DNA from: a virus
Reading direction: 5' to 3' (one strand)
Length of the DNA: 29,076 nt
Virus record (IMG/VR): IMGVR_UViG_3300021957_000210
Span: 1 to 29,076 of that record
Numbering within the stretch: the stretch's first letter is position 1; every line of letters starts with the position of its first letter. The position numbers and the translations under genes are program-made. Below are positions 14,646-20,319 of this stretch, one piece after another. Below the pieces are notes generated by a model. That model did no database searches. It saw only the letters and a program-made list of their open reading frames with translations, and was not told the origin of the DNA.

Positions 14646-14902
14646 AATAATTTAGCTGCTAATAATAATAATGTAGGTAAGAAAGTAAAGATTGCATCCA
14701 GTCCACTAACCGGACTGTAACGCATTTTAGTATCTATTATTTCTTTACCTATAGATACGAATATCATAAGACTTATAGCTTCTATAGTTGATCCCCATAT
14801 AACTAATGGCGTTGCGATTATACTTCCGTAAAAGAAGTGTAGTAGTTTGTCTGTTGGTACTGATGCCATTGCTGATAATAGCTTTTTAATTAATTGTTTC
14901 AT
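14642..14902 (-). CDS. Small membrane protein with DKxxHF motif (86 aa)
   Basis: Two or three membrane segments are visible (about residues 24-38, 43-53 and 71-86). The motif TDKLLHFFYGSII and the later IGKEIIDTKMRYSPVSGLD resemble the conserved 'DK.LHF...KE..D......D..D' pattern of a small family of bacterial and phage membrane proteins (YfiM/DUF2279-like). In those the role is not established. It lies among replication genes, not lysis genes, which argues against a simple holin. It could anchor replication to the membrane or be an exclusion protein. Both are speculation. Confidence 0.6.
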   Translation of the reverse strand: MKQLIKKLLSAMASVPTDKLLHFFYGSIIATPLVIWGSTIEAISLMIFVSIGKEIIDTKMRYSPVSGLDAIFTFLPTLLLLAAKLL

Positions 14903-14904
14903 AT

Positions 14905-15330
14905 TTATTTTAATTTATGTTCCCACATTATTGATAATTGTTTTGGGAGGTTTCTATGTAGTTTCATTATTTTAGGTTTATTATCAGACCAGTAATGTGT
15001 ATGCTCCATTAATTTATTATGTTCCGGTAACTTAATTATTTTATCTATTACTTGAGATATATTAAATACTGATACTCCATTTTCATCTACCACTATATAC
15101 ACAAATGTTTTATTCTTTAATTGTGATTGCTGGTAATTATTTGAAAGTTTCATTGTTTCAATCATTTTTGTGTTATAGGCTTTAAACCTATGTTTAACCT
15201 CAACAATAAAATCATCTCCCTCAAAATCGTAGGTGCTATATTCGTCATCAACTAATTGTATTTGTCCCTTGCATTTAGCATTCCACCAATCTCTTATTTC
15301 TTTTTCCTTTTGTTTTATTTGTGCTTTCAT
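14905..15330 (-). CDS. PD-(D/E)XK-like putative nuclease, second copy (141 aa)
   Basis: The block YDFEGDDFIVEVKHRFKAY (residues 34-52) offers Asp35 or Asp39/40, Glu44 and Lys46 of a PD-(D/E)XK active site. It continues as YNTKMIETMKL and a later strand (FVYIVVDENGVSVFNI). The order E-x-K, Arg, Tyr, TKM, then a strand of the form (I/V)-Y-(L/I)-V is the same as in the protein at 13887-14306. The N-terminus is a charged helix (KQKEKEIRDWWNAKCKG). Its ATG overlaps the stop of the sigma-like gene. A role in recombination or resolution is inferred. Confidence 0.5.
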   Translation of the reverse strand: MKAQIKQKEKEIRDWWNAKCKGQIQLVDDEYSTYDFEGDDFIVEVKHRFKAYNTKMIETMKLSNNYQQSQLKNKTFVYIVVDENGVSVFNISQVIDKIIKLPEHNKLMEHTHYWSDNKPKIMKLHRNLPKQLSIMWEHKLK

Positions 15331-15836
15331 AATAAAACTATTATTATAATTATTATTAAAAGTTTCTTTAATTTTCTTTTTACTTTGTTATAAGTGTTGT
15401 AAAGTGAGTAATAAGGTATGCCAGATTTTCTTGATAGTTCTGCTATTTTTTCCCCTCCATTAATTATTTCAAACACCTTGCGATTGTACCAATACATTTC
15501 AGATAATGAATCTGTTATTTTTTCATATTCAGAATCGTAATTAATATCCATCTGCGTATTAAAATCATTTATATTATCTTCTATATTTACAATGGTTATG
15601 TTTTTTCCTTTACGTTTTAAATCATAAAACAAAGATTTTAAGGTTTTAAATATATAGTAGTAATTTATTTCTTTACCATACATTATATCTAATCCTTTCT
15701 CCAGCTTTAATTGTATTTTAATATACATTTCTTGAACAATATCTTCAGCTATTTCTTTATCACATCCAAATGATATAACTATTTTGATCCATTCCTTGTG
15801 CTTTTTAGCAACTAAAACCATTGTTTCTTGTACCAT
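15327..15836 (-). CDS. Sigma-70-family (ECF-like) RNA polymerase sigma factor (169 aa)
   Basis: An N-terminal region (CDKEIAEDIVQEMYIKIQLK, residues 25-44) matches sigma region 2, which binds the RNA polymerase core and opens the -10 element. A C-terminal helix-turn-helix (KIAELSRKSGIPYYSLYNTYNKVKRKLKK, split at residues 130-158) fits region 4. A linker of about 40 acidic residues joins them. It would redirect host polymerase to phage promoters, and the late motif copies A-D are the obvious candidates. It ends in an odd hydrophobic tail (LLIIIIIIVLL) encoded by a simple A/T run. The gene lies in the replication operon between the ATPase and a nuclease-like gene. Confidence 0.7.
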   Translation of the reverse strand: MVQETMVLVAKKHKEWIKIVISFGCDKEIAEDIVQEMYIKIQLKLEKGLDIMYGKEINYYYIFKTLKSLFYDLKRKGKNITIVNIEDNINDFNTQMDINYDSEYEKITDSLSEMYWYNRKVFEIINGGEKIAELSRKSGIPYYSLYNTYNKVKRKLKKLLIIIIIIVLL

Positions 15837-15837
15837 A

Positions 15838-16698
15838 CTATTTTAAAGGGTCGTATAAATCATTTACTATTTGTGGCAAACCAGCATCGTTAACTTCAAA
15901 ACTAAATGTATCAAAACAATAACCTCTGCTTCTTCCACATTTAACTGTTACCCAATTTCTATTAACTGTATTTGCTTCTAACTGTATAACTGTTTCTGCT
16001 TTCTTTTCAAGTGCCGAACCTAAATGTCCAGTACCAAGTTTTGCACTACCATAATTCTGATGTATAACATTTATTATATGACAATTATACTGGGTGCTTA
16101 TTCTCATTAATGTACTAACTAACTCATTACTTTGTTCTATATTATTCACATCTGCTAATAAATCAGCTACGCCATCTACGATAACTAAAGATGGTGTATC
16201 TATTTTTTCCTTTAAGTAATATTCAATAAACTGTAAACGTTCCTTAAAACCGATTGTTCTTAATGCAAACGTATGGTATTTTTCTATTGGTATATTTGAA
16301 TCCATTAAAAAGGGTCTTGAAAATACCTTTTGTGAATGCCATAATCCTTGTTCAGTATCTATGTGAAGTAAATGCCCATTATTTCTATGCCCTTTAATAT
16401 CCCCTCCATAGATGTTAGAGCCACTTAAAAAGGCTGATGCAAGTAATGATACAAAAAATGTTTTCATAGTTTTAGGTGGTGCAGTAATTACTGATATGTT
16501 TCCAAAAGTACCCAATGCTATTGGAACTAATATATCTCCTTTACTTGATGATAATACCTTTTCTCCATAAGATAACGCAACTGGTGGGTATTCTATTTTT
16601 TTAGTTATATCTACGTGGCAATCTTGCTGAATGTATTCCATCAGCATATTATGTTCTGTTTGTTTTTCTGTTAATTCCTTTGTTTGTTTTATTCCCAT
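15838..16698 (-). CDS. RecA-fold ATPase, RepA/DnaB-like helicase candidate (286 aa)
   Basis: A P-loop lies at residues 70-81 (VITAPPKTMKTF), where the Gly before Lys of the usual GxxxxGK is Met. Walker B is LVIVDGVADLL (171-181), with a following NVIHQN (210-215) resembling the sensor His/Gln and GHLGSALEKKAETV. This order is that of AAA_25 / RepA-like hexameric replicative helicases and KaiC/RadA-like ATPases. In a phage without its own DnaB this would unwind the origin or load the host helicase. It follows a terminator and SSB and precedes the sigma-like gene by one base. Confidence 0.75.
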   Translation of the reverse strand: MGIKQTKELTEKQTEHNMLMEYIQQDCHVDITKKIEYPPVALSYGEKVLSSSKGDILVPIALGTFGNISVITAPPKTMKTFFVSLLASAFLSGSNIYGGDIKGHRNNGHLLHIDTEQGLWHSQKVFSRPFLMDSNIPIEKYHTFALRTIGFKERLQFIEYYLKEKIDTPSLVIVDGVADLLADVNNIEQSNELVSTLMRISTQYNCHIINVIHQNYGSAKLGTGHLGSALEKKAETVIQLEANTVNRNWVTVKCGRSRGYCFDTFSFEVNDAGLPQIVNDLYDPLK

Positions 16699-16711
16699 TT
16701 GTTAAATATAT

Positions 16712-16745
16712 AAAAAAAAAGGGTATAATTATAAAAACCATACCC
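16712..16745 (-). terminator. Intrinsic terminator between SSB and ATPase genes
   Basis: On the minus strand GGGTAT pairs perfectly with ATACCC across a 13-base loop and nine T follow. It lies after the SSB stop and ends 14 bases before the ATPase ATG, so it may act as a leaky attenuator inside the replication operon. Confidence 0.75.
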
Positions 16746-16767
16746 ATTTAATAAAATTGGTTAGTTA

Positions 16768-17067
16768 TTAAAATGGTAAATCCCCACTTTGTTCATCAAC
16801 TGCTACTGCAAGTTGTTCTTCTTTTTCAGCAAGTTTTACAGTTCCATCAGTCCAAACCACCTTACCATTCCCTAAATACGTTTTTGCTACTTTAGCATCA
16901 CGTTCTTCTTTAGTTTGAGAATCTGTAAAAGATACGTTATTTCCATATCTTGTTTCATCTCCAACTGATATTGTAAGATTGTAATAAACTGCTCCATCCT
17001 TTCCTTTGATGAATTTTTCTTTTGGTAATTTGTCAACTCTAATTGACCCTACGATTAATGTACTCAT
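16768..17067 (-). CDS. ssb: Single-stranded DNA-binding protein-like (99 aa)
   Basis: The protein shows an OB-fold-like strand series (TLIVGSIRVDKLPKE, YYNLTISVGDE, NNVSFTDS) and ends in an acidic linker closing with SGDLPF, the conserved C-terminal peptide by which bacterial SSBs recruit partners. At 99 residues it is shorter than typical SSB (about 110-180) and its OB fold is divergent. It lies between the recombination-associated gene and the RecA-fold ATPase, consistent with ssDNA handling during replication. The acidic tail is the strongest evidence. Confidence 0.7.
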   Translation of the reverse strand: MSTLIVGSIRVDKLPKEKFIKGKDGAVYYNLTISVGDETRYGNNVSFTDSQTKEERDAKVAKTYLGNGKVVWTDGTVKLAEKEEQLAVAVDEQSGDLPF

Positions 17068-17125
17068 AATTTATTTATTTAGTTTTGGCATTGTCAATAC
17101 ACGCAATACCTCGTGTTTAATTTTA

Positions 17126-17539
17126 TTATTTCTTTTTAAATTCTTCTGACTCATCTTCGCCAAAAATTCCCAATTCGTATAAATTACAAATCTGTAAAAC
17201 GGCTCTGCTAAAACTTCTCTTTTCTGCCATTTCCATTATATACCAACTCGAGGTGTTTCCAGTTTCGACATATTTTTTGGTTTCTTCATTCCAAGTCTTT
17301 TTTCCATACTTTGCTGACCCAAATGTTTCTATTTGCTCCTCTCCCTTAATTGCAGTCGCTTTAACGACACAAAACTCTGCCGTTGACGTTATGGCATCAT
17401 ATTTTATTTTTATGTCCTCTAACGCACTTATTTTAGATATTCCACTTCTGGTAATTATTAAATAATGTTTGTGCTGGAATACATCGTCTTTGGTTAAATT
17501 ATAACGCTTATACATTTCTACTAATTTATCTCTGTTCAT
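17126..17539 (-). CDS. Putative recombination-associated protein (137 aa)
   Basis: It has an N-terminal helix (NRDKLVEMYKRYNLTKDDVF), strands, then the block WYIMEMAEKRSFSRAVLQIC (residues 98-117), whose 'MAEKR..SRA' form recalls the conserved C-terminal helix of several phage ssDNA-annealing or ERF/Sak-like families. The tail is acidic (LGIFGEDESEEF). It lies immediately upstream of SSB, as annealing proteins often do. No direct family assignment is possible from sequence by eye, and it could instead be an accessory of unknown function. The start at 17539 follows ATATAAACAGAATG. Confidence 0.4.
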   Translation of the reverse strand: MNRDKLVEMYKRYNLTKDDVFQHKHYLIITRSGISKISALEDIKIKYDAITSTAEFCVVKATAIKGEEQIETFGSAKYGKKTWNEETKKYVETGNTSSWYIMEMAEKRSFSRAVLQICNLYELGIFGEDESEEFKKK

Positions 17540-17544
17540 TCTGT

Positions 17545-17670
17545 TTATATTAAATTGTTAATCTCAAGAACTGCCTTTAGTTCTTCTATTTTGTTTTGTA
17601 AGGCTTCTACTCTAAATTGATATTGAGTTAATAGTTCGTTTGTAGTTTGTTCTGAAAAGTTAGTTATCAT
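17545..17670 (-). CDS. Small coiled-coil protein (41 aa)
   Basis: A 41-codon frame starting at ATG 17670 overlaps the upstream stop by one base (TAATG). The peptide is a single predicted amphipathic helix (TNELLTQYQFRVEALQNKIE) with heptad-like Leu, Val and Ile spacing, suited to dimerisation. The gene that follows starts six bases after its stop. No function is recognised. It is a member of the small early operon from 17955. Confidence 0.55.
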   Translation of the reverse strand: MITNFSEQTTNELLTQYQFRVEALQNKIEELKAVLEINNLI

Positions 17671-17819
17671 TATCGTATATTTATTAATAATGATTTAACC
17701 TCAACTAATCTTTTGTATAAAGTCATTTGTGTAAACGCATCTGAATTAATAGTTGCAAACTTTAAACCTTTTTCTAAATCTTTAATTTCTGCTTTTAAAT
17801 CGTCTTTCTGTGTTCTCAT
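17670..17819 (-). CDS. Small helical hypothetical protein (49 aa)
   Basis: The ATG at 17819 carries the leader TTTAAACAGAAACAAATG, nearly identical to that at 13824. The product (MRTQKDDLKAEIKDLEKGLK) is a charged helix followed by a basic hydrophobic end (LVEVKSLLINIR), probably a coiled-coil mini-protein. Its stop overlaps the next gene's ATG as TAATG. The conserved leader and coupling make expression likely. Function unknown. Confidence 0.6.
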   Translation of the reverse strand: MRTQKDDLKAEIKDLEKGLKFATINSDAFTQMTLYKRLVEVKSLLINIR

Positions 17820-17829
17820 TTGTTTCTGT

Positions 17830-17955
17830 TTAAATTAATATTCCTAATAAATAATATACTAAACTTATTGGTAAAAAAAATGCAATACAACAAGCTATTT
17901 GTTCTCCTAAAAAAAAACAAACCTCTAAATATTTTTTTAATAATCTATTTAACAT
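17830..17955 (-). CDS. Small membrane protein (41 aa)
   Basis: A basic N-terminus (MLNRLLKKYLEVC) precedes one long hydrophobic stretch with adjacent Cys residues (IACCIAFFLPISLVYYLLGI), giving a single membrane helix with the N-terminus inside by the positive-inside rule. It is the first gene after promoter 17973-18002 and stops 11 bases before the next start. As an early membrane mini-protein it could be a superinfection or host-modulating factor, but nothing shows this. Confidence 0.55.
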   Translation of the reverse strand: MLNRLLKKYLEVCFFLGEQIACCIAFFLPISLVYYLLGILI

Positions 17956-17972
17956 ATTTTTTTAATAATACA

Positions 17973-18002
17973 CAAATATAAACAAAAAAGTTAATAAACA
18001 AA
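17973..18002 (-). promoter_or_regulatory. Bacteroidetes-type promoter for early operon
   Basis: On the minus strand TTTG (18002-17999) lies 18 bases before TATATTTG (17980-17973), a full match to the Bacteroidetes TTTG / TAnnTTTG pattern. It begins in the T-run of the preceding terminator and the first ATG is at 17955, giving a very short leader. Confidence 0.5.
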
Positions 18003-18036
18003 AAAAAAGGATATAAAATTAATTATACCCCTTTTT
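18000..18036 (-). terminator. Intrinsic terminator after NinG-like gene
   Basis: The minus strand forms an A-rich stem (GGGTATAA with TTATATCC, extended by AAAAA with TTTTT) and then continues as a run of nine T. It lies 36 bases after the NinG stop and directly before an early promoter, marking a unit boundary. Confidence 0.75.
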
Positions 18037-18072
18037 AAACAAAGTGAAAACAGAATAAGCAAATTTAGTTAT

Positions 18073-18465
18073 TTAAAAACTATCTACCAAATTTTTATAC
18101 TTTAATATCATTTCTTCTATTTCAAAGTCTGCAAACTTAACTGTTTCTTTAGCTTTAAAAAACATTGTATCAGATAACCCAACATAAAACCTTTCATCTA
18201 AATACTTTCCAAATAAGAACTGTTCGCCCCCCTTAAACATATTACAAGACACGCATTGCACTTGGCAATTCATTTCATCCCATCTTGTTGCATAATGCTT
18301 TCTACTTTGAAAATGCCCGTTCTGAAGTTTTTTCCAATGGTCTATCTTACCACAAGTAAAACAAGTTGCATTGCCAAATTCATCTGCATCTTTTAATCTT
18401 ATATATTGACTAAATACTGCATCCAGCTTTTTAACTAATTTAGATCTCGTTAATTTTTTAGCCAT
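18073..18465 (-). CDS. ninG: NinG-like recombination protein (130 aa)
   Basis: This matches the lambda NinG (Rap) family, Holliday-junction and D-loop nucleases of phage recombination. It has Cys35 and Cys38 in CFTCGK, LQNGHFQSRKHYATRWDE (residues 47-64) with His51, and CVSCNMFKGG (71-80), which together form a zinc/HNH-like fold. Length is below the lambda protein (about 200 residues) but usual for this shorter branch. It stands alone between a very AT-rich gap and a terminator, so it is probably a separate unit. Confidence 0.85.
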   Translation of the reverse strand: MAKKLTRSKLVKKLDAVFSQYIRLKDADEFGNATCFTCGKIDHWKKLQNGHFQSRKHYATRWDEMNCQVQCVSCNMFKGGEQFLFGKYLDERFYVGLSDTMFFKAKETVKFADFEIEEMILKYKNLVDSF

Positions 18466-18644
18466 TTAATTTTTTAATTTAAAATAAAAATAATAACTTT
18501 GGATTTTTTAATTACTTCAAATATATTAAATATATATATAAAAATATATTAACCAATATAAAGATATAAATATAATTCTAAAAATATATAAAAATAAAAT
18601 AATAAATATTATTAAAATAAAAATAATGATATTTGGGATATATT
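18466..18644. other. Extremely AT-rich intergenic region
   Basis: Between holin and NinG genes lies the largest true noncoding gap. From 18481 to 18640 I count only 13 G or C in 160 bases, with runs of TATA. It marks the border of late and early regions and could hold a replication origin, early promoter and late terminator. A TATATTTG element (18525-18518, minus) occurs 53 bases before the NinG ATG, but no TTTG stands at the right distance. Confidence 0.5.
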
Positions 18645-19106
18645 CTATTTTTTTTGAGATATATACTTAAATTTTTCTACTCCTCTGCTACCAAAGTAAG
18701 CAACATAAACAGTAATTAAAAGGCTTTTAAGAAGTTCAATCCATTCATTACTTACTCCAAAATCTATATTCAAAGAATCAAGTACAATTAAAATTAAAGA
18801 AGATACTGTAAGAAATATTAAAGTCATTGGTCTTGTGTTTTTAGACATCCAAGAATCACTTGACATATCAGAATCCCAGCGTTTAGATATCTCTTGCATT
18901 TCTACAATATCCATTTCAAGCAGTTTTAAGGCTTCTTCTTTATCTTTTGGTGTTATAGCACTATCTCCTTTAATAAGTTTACCTACCATACTTAAAACAC
19001 CAGCATCGGGTAATAAGTCACTTGCTGCATTTAATATATTTGGTGCAGCTATTGATAGAAATTTACCTACTCTTGTTTCTTTAAACTTCTTTTTAGGCTT
19101 ACTCAT
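18645..19106 (-). CDS. Holin, GTA-type three-transmembrane family (153 aa)
   Basis: A soluble N-terminal half (KFLSIAAPNILNAASDLLPD, then acidic helix LKLLEMDIVEMQEISKRW) leads to the conserved block SDSWMSKNTRPMTLIFLTV (about residues 82-100) and two hydrophobic spans (TLIFLTVSSLILIVLDSL and LLKSLLITVYVAYFG). This organisation fits the 'Holin of 3TMs, for gene-transfer release' family, which perforates the inner membrane for lysis. It follows the endopeptidase and a small membrane gene in one lysis cassette and overlaps the latter by eight bases. Confidence 0.8.
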   Translation of the reverse strand: MSKPKKKFKETRVGKFLSIAAPNILNAASDLLPDAGVLSMVGKLIKGDSAITPKDKEEALKLLEMDIVEMQEISKRWDSDMSSDSWMSKNTRPMTLIFLTVSSLILIVLDSLNIDFGVSNEWIELLKSLLITVYVAYFGSRGVEKFKYISQKK

Positions 19107-19254
19107 CTTTGTTTTTATAAAGTAACCACCATTTATGAATTGTATATCCGATAGTTAAAATCAGTAAAATAATTTTTAAGATCGTATCTGCGTTTGTCAT
19201 TGAGAAAATAAATGCACTAAAGTTTATTACAAGAAGTTTTATATCTGCTATCAT
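19099..19254 (-). CDS. Small lysis-cassette membrane protein (51 aa)
   Basis: A 51-codon frame starts with ATG at 19254, one base after the endopeptidase stop, and overlaps the holin start. It has a hydrophobic N-terminus (IKLLVINFSAFIFSM) and a membrane helix (TILKIILLILTIGYTI, residues 24-39) followed by a basic and aromatic tail (HKWWLLYKNK). Its size and place suggest a second holin, antiholin or spanin-like partner, without a specific motif for any. The reading frame is intact and tightly spaced, so it is very likely real. Confidence 0.65.
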   Translation of the reverse strand: MIADIKLLVINFSAFIFSMTNADTILKIILLILTIGYTIHKWWLLYKNKDE

Positions 19255-19255
19255 A

Positions 19256-19699
19256 TTAATAAGTGTAATAAACACCTCTTTTTTTAGTTACTAAAACTTG
19301 TTTCCTATTATCCTTTTCATTGTTGTAAGATACGTGAAGCCATTTAGGTTCTGAACCAAATTCCCATATAAGCTGGTCAAAGTCTAAATTGTCTTTTATG
19401 TAATGAAACATCTCAAGATTAGATTTTCCACCCATAGATGTAATATCCATTGCTTGACCTTTTAAATGAGATGAGGTTTTAGATCCTTTAATACCTTTGT
19501 TTAGTTTTTCAGATCTAAACATACTGTTAACTTTTATAGGAGCATCAACCCATTCTCTTAATGGTTCAAATATCTTTTCTGCCAATAATTCCATACTGTC
19601 AATATGTTCTTCGTTTGGCTTGTTTGCTATTTTATATTTTTTAGCATAATTAGAATAGGTTGCTTCCTTATAAGAAATGTGTTTACTAATTCTTTTCAT
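19256..19699 (-). CDS. Peptidase M15-type endolysin (147 aa)
   Basis: This is a D-alanyl-D-alanine carboxypeptidase-like muramyl endopeptidase (Peptidase M15_3). The Zn-binding set is visible: SSHLKGQAMDIT (His78, Asp85) and KWLHVSY (His122), with Glu113 in DQLIWEFG as probable catalytic base. FRSEKLNKGIKGS (61-73) is also typical. There is no signal peptide, so it needs the holin to reach the wall. It shares 14 bases with the upstream coiled-coil gene and precedes the membrane gene and holin. Confidence 0.9.
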   Translation of the reverse strand: MKRISKHISYKEATYSNYAKKYKIANKPNEEHIDSMELLAEKIFEPLREWVDAPIKVNSMFRSEKLNKGIKGSKTSSHLKGQAMDITSMGGKSNLEMFHYIKDNLDFDQLIWEFGSEPKWLHVSYNNEKDNRKQVLVTKKRGVYYTY

Positions 19700-19922
19700 C
19701 TTTTATTAATTTAAAAGAACCATCGTTTAGATCTATGGATATATTACCATATTTATTTTCCAGTTCCTTTTTATTAGCTTGTTGCTTTTGCACCAGTTCA
19801 GCAAACATATGTGATAATGTATGTGATTGAGTTTGTAATAAACCCAAATCGTGCAAAATTGCATTCTTTTTTGTTTCTTGTTCTTGTGCTTCTTTTAATT
19901 CGATTTTTGTTAATTTACCCAT
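19686..19922 (-). CDS. Small coiled-coil protein before lysis genes (78 aa)
   Basis: The sequence is helical and Gln/Glu/Lys-rich (KIELKEAQEQETKKNAILHD, then MFAELVQKQQANKKELENKY) with a short strand end (NISIDLNDGSFKLIKDE). The pattern 'helix, LG.L..Q......E....Q....L..KYG.I.IDL.DG' is one I recall from many Bacteroidetes phages, always uncharacterised. It overlaps the endolysin gene by 14 bases. It may be a chaperone or fibre-associated protein. Confidence 0.65.
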   Translation of the reverse strand: MGKLTKIELKEAQEQETKKNAILHDLGLLQTQSHTLSHMFAELVQKQQANKKELENKYGNISIDLNDGSFKLIKDEKN

Positions 19923-19941
19923 AATATTTTATTTTGATTAA

Positions 19942-19954
19942 GTATCAAAGATAC
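19942..19954. promoter_or_regulatory. Perfect inverted repeat GTATC-AAA-GATAC
   Basis: A 5-bp palindrome with a three-base spacer lies in the 42-base gap before the 78-residue coiled-coil gene. Part of it also reads TATCTTTG on the minus strand, a -7-like TAnnTTTG, but no -33 element is at the right distance. It could be an operator or chance. Confidence 0.3.
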
Positions 19955-19964
19955 AAATTAAATA

Positions 19965-20318
19965 CTATTCTCCATCTGTTGGTGGTGGCACTTCTGCACT
20001 AACTGCCCATCCTAAAAATGAATGTGCTGATTGGTCTGCTGGGTAAACCTCATAAGTACCAAAATCTAATATATCACTACTCATTATATCATAAGCCCAG
20101 CCTGGATAATAAACTGGTGGCGTTAACTCATTTCCATCTGCATCATAAGTAGCTGGTATTTCAACTATCTTTCCAATATTTACAACTGCTGCCGTTCCGT
20201 TAATGTATTGCATAGATGTAACTCCTTCATCGGTTACTTCTTCCCATACTCCTTGAGCGATTAAATAATTCTTTCCTTGTAGTTCAGTATCGAATACTGT
20301 TTTGTATATATTCATCAT
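19965..20318 (-). CDS. Hypothetical protein following fibre gene (117 aa)
   Basis: An acidic beta-rich protein with Pro- and Tyr-rich loops (IPATYDADGNELTPPVYYPG, residues 54-73) and a Pro-rich end (EVPPPTDGE). No signal or membrane segment. Its start is only one base from the stop of the 1410-residue fibre/spike gene, and a fibre chaperone or accessory tip protein is the common occupant of this place. The ATG doublet (ATGATG at 20318) leaves the exact start ambiguous by one residue. Not recognised otherwise. Confidence 0.55.
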   Translation of the reverse strand: MMNIYKTVFDTELQGKNYLIAQGVWEEVTDEGVTSMQYINGTAAVVNIGKIVEIPATYDADGNELTPPVYYPGWAYDIMSSDILDFGTYEVYPADQSAHSFLGWAVSAEVPPPTDGE

Positions 20319-20319
20319 A

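Noticed and set aside
17085-17125. Short inverted repeat CACG...CGTG before the SSB gene
   Set aside because: Only four paired bases with an eight-base spacer and no T-run; too weak to call an operator or terminator.
18518-18525. Promoter for NinG at TATATTTG
   Set aside because: The -7-like element is good, but the nearest TTG-type -33 element (18556-18554) lies 28 bases away instead of 17-23, and TATA-like strings are expected by chance in this AT-rich gap.
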